The position numbers were made by a program, and so were the translations under genes. DNA of 64,000 nt. Source: Pararhodobacter sp. GTDB lineage: Bacteria; Pseudomonadota; Alphaproteobacteria; Rhodobacterales; Rhodobacteraceae. Location: assembly GCF_034676545.1 (NCBI RefSeq), contig NZ_JAUCBZ010000015.1, positions 2,263,001 through 2,327,000 on the forward strand, given 5' to 3'. The notes under the pieces were generated by a model. That model was given only the letters and a program-made list of their open reading frames with translations, was not told where the DNA came from and did no database searches. How positions within the stretch are numbered: position 1 is the stretch's first letter; each line of letters starts with the position of its first letter. Positions 23,808 to 32,866 of this stretch are shown here, one piece after another.

Positions 23808-24538
23808 GGCTGGCAACGCTGCCGATGTATGACTGGCCCGAGGTGCGCGCCGAGACGGCGGCGCTCTGGTCGGCGATCCGGGCGGGGGTTCTAGCGCGTC
23901 TGCCGGGGTGCGATCTGCCGCTGGACGTGACGCCGACGCCCACAGCCGGACCGATGGCGCTGTGGTGCGATCCGGGGTTGGTGTTTGGCCAGACCTGCTG
24001 GGGGCCGTTGTCCCTGGGCTTGATCGATAGGCTTTTGCCACTGGCGCAGCCTGATTACACGGCCTTTACGGGCGGGCGCGGTGCGTTCTATCGTTCGGCG
24101 CTGGTGGCGCGCGCGGGGGCGGCGGCCAAGGTGCCGACGGGGGCAGGGGCATTGCTGCCGGTCGGTCTGCTGGCGGGCAGGGTCTTTGCCCTCAACAGCC
24201 GCGATTCGCTGTCGGGGTATCTGGGGCTGCGCAAGGATCTGGGCGCCGATCCGGGTGCATTGGCGGCCAGATGCGTGGAAACCGGCAGCCACCGGGCCTC
24301 GATCATGGCGGTGGCCGAGGGACGCGCGGATCTGGCGGCGATTGATTGCCGGTCCTGGGCCTTGGCACGACGCCATGAACCTTGCGCCAAGGCGCTGGTC
24401 GTGGTCGGCTGGAGCGCAGAGCGCTGGGGGCTGCCCTATGTGACGTCGCGCGCGACCGATCCGCAGACCGCGCAAGCGCTGCGGGAGACATTGATAACCC
24501 TGGGGTGCCATGCCGCCCCGGCAAGGAGTGATCTATGA
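23804..24538 (+). CDS. PhnD/phosphonate-binding-like substrate-binding protein without signal peptide
   Basis: 244 residues resembling the PhnD/SBP-like fold: LATLPMYDWPE at the N-terminus, LWCDPGLVFGQTCWGPL, RVFALNSRDSLSGYLGLR and a lobe II segment SHRASIMAVAEGRADLAAIDCRSWAL. Periplasmic members bind phosphate-like or quaternary ligands, but no signal peptide or lipobox is present here, so this copy probably acts in the cytoplasm or serves as a ligand sensor or accessory. The ATG overlaps the desaturase stop and its own stop overlaps the next ATG (24535), showing tight translational coupling. Confidence 0.8.
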   Translation: MRLATLPMYDWPEVRAETAALWSAIRAGVLARLPGCDLPLDVTPTPTAGPMALWCDPGLVFGQTCWGPLSLGLIDRLLPLAQPDYTAFTGGRGAFYRSALVARAGAAAKVPTGAGALLPVGLLAGRVFALNSRDSLSGYLGLRKDLGADPGALAARCVETGSHRASIMAVAEGRADLAAIDCRSWALARRHEPCAKALVVVGWSAERWGLPYVTSRATDPQTAQALRETLITLGCHAAPARSDL

Positions 24539-27084
24539 CGCGAACCTATCGGGCAGTGGTGATTGGCGGCGGCGTGGTCGGCTGTTCAGTGCTCTATCAT
24601 CTGGCCAAGGCGGGCTGGAAAGATGTGCTGCTGATCGAGCGATCGGAACTGACCTCGGGGTCAAGCTGGCACGCGGCGGGGGGCTTTCACACGCTGAACG
24701 GCGACCCGAACGTGGCGCGGTTACAGGCCTATACGGTGTCCTTGTATGAGGAACTGGAAAAGATATCCGGCCAATCCTGCGGCTTGCATCTGACCGGCGG
24801 CGTGATGATGGCCGACAGCGCCGAGCGCATGGATTTCCTGCGCCTGACCCATGCGCGGGGCCGGGCGCTGGGCATGGAGACCGAGCTGATCACACCCCTT
24901 GAGGCCAAGGCGATGTTCCCGCTGATGGACGAGACGCAATTTGTCGGCGCGCTCTGGGACCCGGTCGAGGGGCATCTGGACCCGTCCGGCACGACGCACG
25001 CCTATGCCAAGGCAGCCAAGGTTCTGGGCGCCGAGATCGAGCTGCGCAACCCGGTGCAGGACATCACCCAAAGCCCCGACGGGATGTGGACTCTGCACAC
25101 CGCGCATGGGCCGATCCGCTGCGAGCATGTGGTGAATGCGGGCGGGCTGTGGGCGCGCGAGGTCGGGCGCATGGTCGGGCTGGAACTGCCGGTGCTGGCG
25201 ATGGAGCATATGTATCTGCTGACCGACGCCATGCCCGAGGTCCAGGAGTTCAACGCCGCGACCGGGCGCGAATTGGTGGGGGTGATTGATTTCAAAGGCG
25301 AAATCTACACAAGGCAGGAGGGGCAGGGCATTCTGCTGGGCACCTATGAGCGCGCCTGCAAGCCGTGGTCGCCGGTCCATACACCGTGGGATTTCGGCCA
25401 TGAATTGCTGGCCCCCGATCTGGACCGCATCGCGCCGTCTTTGGAGGTCGGCTTCCGGCATTTCCCCGCCGTCGAGCGCGCGGGCATCAAGCAGGTGATC
25501 AACGGCCCCTTCACCTTTGCGCCGGACGGCAACCCTTTGGTCGGCCCGGTGCCGGGGCTGACGAATTACTGGTCGGCCTGCGCGGTGATGGCGGGCTTTT
25601 CGCAAGGCGGTGGTGTCGGCCTTGTGTTGGCCAACTGGATGACGCAGGGCGATCCGGGCCATGACGTGTTCGGCATGGATGTGGCGCGGTTTGGCGACTG
25701 GGCGACGCTGCGCTACACCAACGCCAAGGTGCGCGAGAATTACGCGCGCCGCTTCTCGATCCGCTTTCCGAACGAGGAATTGCCCGCCGCGCGCCCCGCG
25801 GAAACCACGCCTTTGTACGACCTGATGCTGCGCGACAACAACGCGGTGATGGGCGACACCTGGGGGCTGGAGACGCCGCTGTGGTTCGCGCCCACACCCG
25901 AGGAGGCGCAGGATATCCCGTCGTTCCATCGCTCGAATGATTTCGCGCATGTCGGCAACGAGGTCCGCGCGGTGCGTGAACGCGTGGGTGTCACGGAAAT
26001 CGCCAATTTCGCGAAATACGAGGTCTCGGGACCGGGTGCCGAGGCGTGGCTGGATCATTTGATGACCAACACCCTGCCGCGCGTCGGGCGTCTGGTGCTG
26101 ACGCCGATGCTCAATGAGGCGGGCAAGTTGATCGGGGATTTCACCATTGCCAAGGCGGCGGAGGGGCGGTTCCTGATCTGGGGCTCGCTGGGGGCGTCGA
26201 AATATCACATGCGCTGGTTCCAGCAGCACCTGCCCGATGATGGCTCGGTCACGCTGCACCGGTTCCATATGGATCTGGTGGGCTTGTCGATCTGCGGCCC
26301 GAAGGCGCGCGATGTGCTGGTGCAACTGGTCGATGTCGATGTCTCGAATGCCGGGTTCAAATTCATGGATTTCCGCGAGATGGATGTGGCGGGCGCGCCC
26401 TGCATGGTCAACCGGATCACCTATAGCGGCGATCTGGGCTATGAGCTGTGGATGAAACCCGCCGCGCAACGCCGGGTCTATCTGGCGATCAAGGCGGCGG
26501 GGGCGGAGCACGGGATCGTCGATTTCGGCATGCGCGCGCTGTTGTCGATGCGGCTGGAAAAGAATTTCCCCACCTGGTTCGCCGAGTTGCGGCCGATCTA
26601 TGGCCCGTTCGAGGGCGGCATGGAGCGTTTCGTCAAGCTGCAAAAGCCCGATTTCATTGGTCGTGAAGCGGCGGCACGCGAGCGGGATGCAGGGCCAAGG
26701 CTGCGGCGTGTGTCGCTGATTGTCGAGGCGGACAGTGCCGATGTGATGGGCGACGAGCCGATCTGGGCGCGGGTCGGTGACATGGATCATGGCACGATCA
26801 GCCCGCCGCATGGGTATGGCGCGCCGCGGTTCGATGCGGCCGGGGCGACGGTGCCCGCGCCCGATCCCGCGCGCGACGGCGACTGGCGGGTGGTCGGTTG
26901 GGTGACCTCGGGCGGGTACGCGCATTTCGTGCAGGCGTCGATGGCGCAGGGCTATATCCCGGCGGCGCTGGCCGAGGTCGACGCGGCGGGGATGTTCGAG
27001 GTCGAGATCCTGGGCGAACGGCGCGCGGCGCGGATCGTGCGGGAGCCGCCGTTTGATCCGGACGGGTCGCGCATGCGGATGTGA
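24535..27084 (+). CDS. Dimethylglycine/sarcosine dehydrogenase-like FAD and GcvT fusion
   Basis: 849 residues. The N-terminal DAO domain (about 1-380) starts with the FAD-binding VVIGGGVVGCSVLYHLAKAG and contains SGSSWHAAGGFHTLNG, where the His is the usual covalent-FAD position. The C-terminal half (about 430-845) is a GcvT/aminomethyltransferase-like folate domain with NFAKYEVSGPGAEAWLD and ITYSGDLGYELWM. Such enzymes oxidise an N-methyl group and pass the one-carbon unit to tetrahydrofolate. The substrate could be dimethylglycine, sarcosine or another N-methyl amino acid. AAGGAG precedes the ATG and the start overlaps the upstream gene. Confidence 0.9.
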   Translation: MTRTYRAVVIGGGVVGCSVLYHLAKAGWKDVLLIERSELTSGSSWHAAGGFHTLNGDPNVARLQAYTVSLYEELEKISGQSCGLHLTGGVMMADSAERMDFLRLTHARGRALGMETELITPLEAKAMFPLMDETQFVGALWDPVEGHLDPSGTTHAYAKAAKVLGAEIELRNPVQDITQSPDGMWTLHTAHGPIRCEHVVNAGGLWAREVGRMVGLELPVLAMEHMYLLTDAMPEVQEFNAATGRELVGVIDFKGEIYTRQEGQGILLGTYERACKPWSPVHTPWDFGHELLAPDLDRIAPSLEVGFRHFPAVERAGIKQVINGPFTFAPDGNPLVGPVPGLTNYWSACAVMAGFSQGGGVGLVLANWMTQGDPGHDVFGMDVARFGDWATLRYTNAKVRENYARRFSIRFPNEELPAARPAETTPLYDLMLRDNNAVMGDTWGLETPLWFAPTPEEAQDIPSFHRSNDFAHVGNEVRAVRERVGVTEIANFAKYEVSGPGAEAWLDHLMTNTLPRVGRLVLTPMLNEAGKLIGDFTIAKAAEGRFLIWGSLGASKYHMRWFQQHLPDDGSVTLHRFHMDLVGLSICGPKARDVLVQLVDVDVSNAGFKFMDFREMDVAGAPCMVNRITYSGDLGYELWMKPAAQRRVYLAIKAAGAEHGIVDFGMRALLSMRLEKNFPTWFAELRPIYGPFEGGMERFVKLQKPDFIGREAAARERDAGPRLRRVSLIVEADSADVMGDEPIWARVGDMDHGTISPPHGYGAPRFDAAGATVPAPDPARDGDWRVVGWVTSGGYAHFVQASMAQGYIPAALAEVDAAGMFEVEILGERRAARIVREPPFDPDGSRMRM

Positions 27085-27155
27085 CGTGAGGGGGGCGGCG
27101 CTTCGCGGGGCCTTGTGGCCCCTTGGCGCGCCGGTGGGTTGCCACCCACACCCGC

Positions 27156-27219
27156 TTGGGAGGGTTTTCCACCCTCCCAAACCCACCCGCCCACTTGGGA
27201 GGGTTTTTCACCCTCCCAA
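27156..27219 (+). repeat. Two tandem hairpins after the dehydrogenase gene
   Basis: Each is 25 bases: TTGGGAGGGT, a 5-base loop, then ACCCTCCCAA, at 27156-27180 and 27195-27219. The stems are identical 10-bp perfect pairings. They follow the stop codon by about 70 bases. There is no long T-run, so they may stabilise mRNA or act as a bidirectional stop. Confidence 0.85.
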
Positions 27220-27230
27220 ACCCACCCGAA

Positions 27231-27256
27231 GGATATTTGAGGAACAAAGAGCGGGG
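27231..27256 (+). repeat. Dispersed GGATATTT...GAACAAAGA element, copy 2
   Basis: GGATATTTGAGGAACAAAG then AGCGGGG, 24 of 26 identical to 11061-11086. It ends 62 bases before the start of the alcohol dehydrogenase gene. Confidence 0.7.
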
Positions 27257-27318
27257 TGTGGTCTTGTGATCCGGGCGGCAGGGATGTTCACTGGCATTGG
27301 AAAAACCGGGAGAGAGAG

Positions 27319-28401
27319 ATGAAAGCCGCTGTGTGTCGTGCCTATGGAGCGCCGTTGACGCTGGAGGAGGTGGTGTTGCGGCCACCGGGGCCGGGGGAGG
27401 TTCAGGTCACAGTCAGCGCGGTGGCGATCTGTCATTCGGATCTGGGGTTTCTGGATGGCAATTGGCAAGCGCCATTGCCGGCGGTTTATGGCCACGAGGC
27501 CTGTGGTCGCGTGGCGGCTCTGGGCGACGGGGTGCTTGGGTTTGATGTGGGGGATCAGGTGGTGGTCACCTTGATCCGCAGTTGTGGGCAGTGCCGGGCC
27601 TGTCTCAGAGGCAAGCCGTTCCTGTGCGCGACGGTGTATGATCGCGGCAACGGGGTGTTGAGTCTGCCCGATGGCACAATCGTGCAGCAGGGGTTGAGCA
27701 CCGCGGCTTTTGCCGAGGCGGTGACGGTTCATGCCAGCCAGATCGCCAAGGTGCCCGAGGATCTGCCCGCCGAACTGGGGGCCTTGCTGGCCTGTGGTGT
27801 GGTCACCGGCACGGGCGCTGCGATCAACACGGCGCAGGTGACGCCGGGGTCCTCTTGTGTGGTCATTGGTGCGGGGGGGGTCGGGCTGAATGCCATTCAG
27901 GGTGCCCGTCTGGCGGGGGCCAGCACCATCATTGCCGTTGATCTGGCCGAGGAAAAGCTGGTTGCGGCGCGCGCGTTCGGTGCGACCGAGGCGTTGCGCG
28001 CCGACATGAAAGGGTTGCGCGGCGCGGTGATGGATCTGACCGAGGGGCAGGGCGCGGATTTTGTCTTTGTCACAGTGGGGGTCATCTCGGCCTATCAGGG
28101 GGCACCGGCGCTGGCGGCCAAGGGGGGCATGGTGGTGATGGTGGGCATGACGCCCTCGGGCGCGCAAATGGCGGTGGAGCCGGTGGTCGTGGCGGCGACC
28201 TCGCAGACCCTCAAGGGCAGTTTCATGGGGGGCACCGTGGTGCAGCGCGACATTCCCTATTTGGTCGAGATGTGGCGGCAAGGGCGGCTGAAGCTGGAGG
28301 AGTTGATCACCGAACGTTATCGGTTCGAGGATATCAACCAGGCGCTGGCCGATGCGCGCGGCGCAGCGGTGCGGCGCAATGTCATCATCATGGATCGGTG
28401 A
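27319..28401 (+). CDS. Zinc-dependent alcohol dehydrogenase (MDR superfamily)
   Basis: 360 residues. Catalytic zinc ligands are C38, H59/E60 and C159. The structural zinc Cys set C89-C92-C95-C103 lies in CGQCRACLRGKPFLC, and NAD binding is in VIGAGGVGLNAIQ. Family resemblance is to class III-type alcohol dehydrogenases, though a glutathione-formaldehyde role is not proven by motif. The gene starts an operon-like series after a repeat spacer. In this context, oxidation of an aldehyde or alcohol produced during amine demethylation is plausible. AGAGAGAG right before the ATG is the likely ribosome site. Confidence 0.9.
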   Translation: MKAAVCRAYGAPLTLEEVVLRPPGPGEVQVTVSAVAICHSDLGFLDGNWQAPLPAVYGHEACGRVAALGDGVLGFDVGDQVVVTLIRSCGQCRACLRGKPFLCATVYDRGNGVLSLPDGTIVQQGLSTAAFAEAVTVHASQIAKVPEDLPAELGALLACGVVTGTGAAINTAQVTPGSSCVVIGAGGVGLNAIQGARLAGASTIIAVDLAEEKLVAARAFGATEALRADMKGLRGAVMDLTEGQGADFVFVTVGVISAYQGAPALAAKGGMVVMVGMTPSGAQMAVEPVVVAATSQTLKGSFMGGTVVQRDIPYLVEMWRQGRLKLEELITERYRFEDINQALADARGAAVRRNVIIMDR

Positions 28402-28548
28402 GGGCGGTGGTGATCCAGGACCTCGTTGCCGTCGCCGACAAGGGGGGCGACGTGCGCGCCGAACCCCGGGCATGCGGCGGAAGTGAAACGCTGGCGAGGG
28501 ACGAAAAATGCCGCCCTGCCTGGCCCTGACGCCCGGAAAGGAACCTGT

Positions 28549-29781
28549 ATGAAACTGGCCGATCTTGAGGTTTTTGTCATCGGCACGCCGCCGCCGGGGT
28601 GGGGCGGGCGCTATTGGTTGATCGTCAAGCTGACCACCGACAACGGGATTGTTGGCTATGGCGAGGTGTATGCCGCCTCGGTCGGGCCCAAGGCGATGGT
28701 GGCGGTGATCGAGGATGTGTTCGCGCGCCATATGCACGGCGAGAACCCCGAGAACATCGAGCTGATGTTTCGCCGCGCCTATTCGGCAGGTTTCACGCAG
28801 CGCCCGGATCTGACGGTGATGGGGGCGTTTTCAGGGCTGGAGATCGCCTGTTGGGATATTCTGGGCAAGGCGCATGAGCGGCCTGTTTACGCGCTGCTGG
28901 GCGGCAAGATGAATGACCGGCTGCGGGCCTATACCTATCTCTATCCGATGGCGCATCACGATCCGGCCGCGTTCTGGTCCTCGCCCGAGATGCAGGCCGA
29001 ATCCGCGCTGGAGGCGCTGGATCAGGGGTTCACGGCGATCAAATTCGACCCCGCCGGGCCCTATACCCTACGCGGCGGGCATCAGCCGGCGTTGGCCGAT
29101 ATGGATCTGAGCCTGCGCATGTGCCGTGCCCTGCGGGACGCGGTGGGCGACCGCGCCGACCTGCTGTTTGGCACGCATGGGCAGTTCACGCCCGCCGGCG
29201 CGATCCGGTTGGGGCAGGCGTTGGAGCCGTTCAGCCCGCTGTGGTTCGAGGAGCCGATCCCGCCCGACAATCTGCTGGATTTTGCGCAGGTGGCGCGGGC
29301 GGTGCGCATACCGCTGGCCACCGGCGAGCGGCTGACCACCAAGGCCGAGTTCGGCACGCTGTTGCGCAGCGGCGGGGCGTCGATCCTGCAACCGGCGCTG
29401 GGCCGCTCGGGCGGGATCCTGGAGACCAAGAAGATCGCCGGCATGGCCGAGGCCTTTGGCGCGCAGATCGCGCCGCATCTCTATGCCGGGCCGGTGGAAT
29501 GGGCGGCGAATATCCAGCTGGCGGTGACGCTTCCGAATTTGCTGATGGTCGAGAGCATCCAGCAAGGCGGCGGGTTCCACGGGGCGTTGATACAGCACGG
29601 GCTGCGGGTCGAGGGCGGCTATATCGAGGCGCCAACCGCCCCGGGATTGGGCATCGCGTTCGACGAAACCCTGGCGCGCGCGCACCCCTACGAGGGCGCC
29701 GGGTTGCATCTGCAAATGCAGGAAGCGCCTTGCCGCTATGACAGCGCGAACAGCTTTCAGGGCGGTGCACCCCGAGAATGA
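28549..29781 (+). CDS. Enolase-superfamily enzyme (mandelate racemase/muconate lactonizing type)
   Basis: 410 residues with a capping domain and a modified TIM barrel. Visible catalytic elements are the KxD at K165/D167 in TAIKFDP, metal-ligand glutamates in WFEEP (E234/E235) and E260 in ATGER, and H310 in APHLYAG. The usual first ligand region reads LLFGTHGQFT rather than the standard Asp-containing DxN/DxH, so the metal set is atypical. Members dehydrate sugar acids or epimerise amino acids and betaines. Location between the dehydrogenase and a peptide-type ABC transporter suggests action on the imported compound, but the reaction is unknown. Confidence 0.88.
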   Translation: MKLADLEVFVIGTPPPGWGGRYWLIVKLTTDNGIVGYGEVYAASVGPKAMVAVIEDVFARHMHGENPENIELMFRRAYSAGFTQRPDLTVMGAFSGLEIACWDILGKAHERPVYALLGGKMNDRLRAYTYLYPMAHHDPAAFWSSPEMQAESALEALDQGFTAIKFDPAGPYTLRGGHQPALADMDLSLRMCRALRDAVGDRADLLFGTHGQFTPAGAIRLGQALEPFSPLWFEEPIPPDNLLDFAQVARAVRIPLATGERLTTKAEFGTLLRSGGASILQPALGRSGGILETKKIAGMAEAFGAQIAPHLYAGPVEWAANIQLAVTLPNLLMVESIQQGGGFHGALIQHGLRVEGGYIEAPTAPGLGIAFDETLARAHPYEGAGLHLQMQEAPCRYDSANSFQGGAPRE

Positions 29782-29989
29782 GGCGTCCGGTCACGATCAA
29801 TTGTCGGCAATCGGCACAAAACGCGGCAATCTGCGGATAAGTGGGTTGAATTCTGGCGGCTGTCGCGTTTGGATGGGGGCAAGTCGTATTTGGATTGGCA
29901 AAACCATCCGTCTGAACGCGCAATGAAAGACATACCGGTGAACAACATCGGAGTTGATAACAATCAAGACTGAATAGGGAGAAAACCAC

Positions 29990-31640
29990 ATGAAAGATTT
30001 CACACTCAAGACACCCAGGGTCCACCCGGCCGCGGAAATGTACGCGTCCGAGGTTGCCGAGGGGAAGCTGGATCGCCGCGAATTCCTGACCCGCGCCACG
30101 GCGCTGGGCCTCGCCGCGCCGACCGCCTACGGATTGCTGGGTCTGGCGGCCCCCGAGGCGCGCGCCGAGTCGCATGGCATGACGCCGCAGACCGGCGGCT
30201 CATTGCGGATGCAGATGTTCGTCAAGGCCCAACGCGACCCGCGCACCTGGGATTGGTCGGAACTGGCCAACGCCTGCCGCGGCTGGCTGGAGTATCTGGT
30301 GGATTACCAGCGCGACGGCACCTTGCTTCCGGTTCTGCTGGAGGGCTGGGATGTCAGCGACGACGCGACGCAATACACGCTGCGCGTCCGTCAGGGTGTC
30401 ACCTGGAACAACGGTGACGTGTTCAACGCCGACAACGTGATCGACGCGCTGACGCGGTGGTGCGATGAATCGGTCGAGGGCAACTCGATGGCAACCCGCA
30501 TGGGCGGGCTGGTCGAAAACGGTGGCGTCCGTGAAGGCGGCCTGACGCGGGTTGACGATTACACCGTCCTCGTCACGCTGCCGTCCCCGGATATCGCCTT
30601 TATCGTCGGCATGGCCGACTATCCGGCGGCGGTTGTGCACCCGTCCTTCTCGTCGGGTGATCCGGTTGCCGATCCGATCGGCACCGGCCCCTACCGTCCG
30701 GTCAGCTATGAGCCCGGCATCGGTGCTGTCGTCGAGCGCAATCCCGATCACACCTGGTGGAACGAAGGCAACGGTGCCTATCTCGACCGGATCGAGTTTG
30801 TCGATCTGGGGCCGGACCCCTCGTCGTGGATTGCCGCCGCTGAGTCTGGAGAGATCGACCTGAACTATCAGGCGCAGGGCGACATCATCGACATTTTCGA
30901 GGCCATCGGCTTCCCCCGGACCTCGGTTGTGACCGCCGGGACGATCTGCGTCCGCTTCAACCAGGATGACGAGATCTACGCGAATGGCAACGTGCGTCGC
31001 GCCCTCGTCAAGGCGGTGGACAACGCCGTGGCGCTTGAGCTGGGGTATAACGATCTGGGGGAAGTGGCGGAAAACCACCATGTCTGCCCGATCCACCCGG
31101 AATATGCGCCACTGCCACCGCTGGTTATTGACCCTGCCGCTGCCGCGGCCGAGATTGCCGCCGAAGGTCTGGCGGATCACACGTTCGAGCTGATTTCCGT
31201 TGATGAACCGTGGCAGTCGGAAACCTGTGACGCCGTCGCCGCCATGGTACGCGACGCCGGGATCAACATCGAACGCACGATCCTGCCGTCGGCGACCTTC
31301 TGGAACGATTGGCTCAAGTACCCGTGGTCAGCGACCGAGTGGAACATGCGCCCGCTGGGTGTTCAGGTCCTCAACCTCGCCTACCGGAGCGGTGTGCCGT
31401 GGAACGAATCGGCGTTCTCGAATGCCGAGTTCGAACTCGTTGTTGGATCAGGCCAACTCCATCGCCAATGCCGACCGCCGCCGCGAGATCATGGCGCGAC
31501 TGGAAGCGATCATGCAAGAAGAAGGCGTGATGATTCAGCCCTACTGGCGCTCGCTGTTCCGCAATGCGGCCCCGAATGTCCACGGCGCAGAGATGCACCC
31601 GACCTTCGTGGTGGATTACGTCAAATACTGGGTTTCGTAA
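29990..31640 (+). CDS. Family 5 ABC substrate-binding protein (Tat-exported), frameshifted
   Basis: The intended product is about 549 residues and periplasmic. The N-terminus has a twin-arginine signal (DRREFLTRATALGLAAP, signal region to about residue 58), then an SBP_bac_5 fold with YTLRVRQGVTWNNGDVFNADNVIDAL, IGTGPYRPVSYEPG and NPDHTWW. Near 31433-31445 the frame changes: FSNAEFEL is followed in the next frame by LLDQANSIANADRRREIMARL and a normal C-terminus VVDYVKYWVS. One extra base explains it. Family members bind peptides, opines or osmolytes. The start is supported by AGGGAGAAAACC. A Rho-independent terminator follows, then the permease genes. Confidence 0.9.
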
Positions 31641-31650
31641 AACCCGAGAC

Positions 31651-31680
31651 ACGGGGCGCGTCGATCGCGCCCCGTCTTTT
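31651..31680 (+). terminator. Rho-independent-like hairpin after the binding-protein gene
   Basis: ACGGGGCGCG (31651-31660), loop TCGAT, CGCGCCCCGT (31666-31675), then CTTTTC. The 10-bp G+C stem plus T-run is a good terminator. It lies between the binding-protein and permease genes and would attenuate read-through, making binding protein more abundant than permease. Confidence 0.85.
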
Positions 31681-31768
31681 CTTACTGCATTAGCTGACGT
31701 GACCCGGCCCGCACCCGTGGGCCTGAGAGGTCATTCTGTTACGCGCTCGTCCAGCTACAGGAGAAGCC

Positions 31769-32854
31769 ATGCTGCTATTCTTGCTCCGGCGCCTCGGTGT
31801 GATGTTGCTCACCGCGCTGTGCCTGACCCTCGTGGTCTTCTACCTTACCAACCTGCCCGCGAAACTCGAAACCCTTGCCAAGACCCAGGCCGGCAGCCGC
31901 ATGACCGATGCCGAAGTGGACAGTTGGCTGGTGCGCAACGGCTATGGCTCGCCGATGGTGGTGCGCTATGGCGAGTGGCTGGGCGTTCTGCCGGGCTGGG
32001 TGCGCGAAGCCGAGGACGGCACCGTTACCGGGCGCTGCGTGAACCTGCGCGACGATCCGGCGCAAGCGGGCGCGCGCTGCGGGTTGTTGCAGGGCGACTG
32101 GGGCTATTCCACGCGCTTCGCCGATGACGTGTCCGACGTGATCAGCGCGCGGCTGGGGGCCACCGGGATGCTGATGCTCTGGGTGCTGATCGTCATGGTG
32201 CCGATGGCGCTGATCCTCGGTGTGCTGGCGGGGATGCGCGAGGGGTCGAAAACCGACCGGACGCTCTCGACCGTTGCGATCGTCACCACGGCGACGCCGG
32301 AATATGTGTCCGGTGTGGTGTTCATCGCGCTGTTCGCCTCGTCAACCGTGGGCCTGTCGCCGCTGCTGGCGGAATGGGGCTGGATCGAGGGCCGCGTCCT
32401 GTTTCAGGGCAACGCGCGTTCGGCGCTCGACGGGATCACCTTCTCGAACTTCACCCTGCCGGTGCTGACCGTGGCGCTGTATGGCATGGGCTATATCGCC
32501 CGCATCACCCGCGCCTCGATGACCGAGGTGATGACCCAGCAATATATCCGCACCGCCCGCCTCAAAGGGGTGAGCTTTGGCAACATCGTGATGAAACACG
32601 CGTTGCGCAATGCGCTGATTGCGCCGTTTACGGTGATCATGTTGCAGATCCCGTGGTTGCTCAATGGCGTGGTCATCTCCGAGGTGTTGTTCAGCTACCC
32701 CGGCTTCGGCTGGACCCTCTATGAGGCGGCGGTGAACAACGATATCGAACTTCTCCTGGCGTCCTCGGTCGTCGCCGTCGTCGTGGTTCTGGTCACGCAG
32801 CTGATATCCGATATCGGCTATGTGTATCTGAACCCGCGCATCCGTATTTCGTAA
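31769..32854 (+). CDS. Peptide-type ABC transporter permease (DppB family)
   Basis: 361 residues. A first hydrophobic helix (LLFLLRRLGVMLLTALCLTLVVFYL) is followed by a periplasmic insert (about 30-110) and the permease domain with GMGYIARITRASMTEVMTQQYIRTARLKG. The coupling segment VMKHALRNALIAP and the EVLFSYPGFGWTLYEAA loop match DppB. It is one of the paired permeases for the binding protein at 29990. The next permease gene follows in 12 bases. Confidence 0.93.
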   Translation: MLLFLLRRLGVMLLTALCLTLVVFYLTNLPAKLETLAKTQAGSRMTDAEVDSWLVRNGYGSPMVVRYGEWLGVLPGWVREAEDGTVTGRCVNLRDDPAQAGARCGLLQGDWGYSTRFADDVSDVISARLGATGMLMLWVLIVMVPMALILGVLAGMREGSKTDRTLSTVAIVTTATPEYVSGVVFIALFASSTVGLSPLLAEWGWIEGRVLFQGNARSALDGITFSNFTLPVLTVALYGMGYIARITRASMTEVMTQQYIRTARLKGVSFGNIVMKHALRNALIAPFTVIMLQIPWLLNGVVISEVLFSYPGFGWTLYEAAVNNDIELLLASSVVAVVVVLVTQLISDIGYVYLNPRIRIS

Positions 32855-32866
32855 GGAGAGCTGCCC

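Noticed and set aside
24721..27186. Long minus-strand frame opposite the dehydrogenase
   Set aside because: Typical G+C-rich shadow frame, rich in His/Arg/Gln; the plus strand has clear FAD and GcvT motifs.
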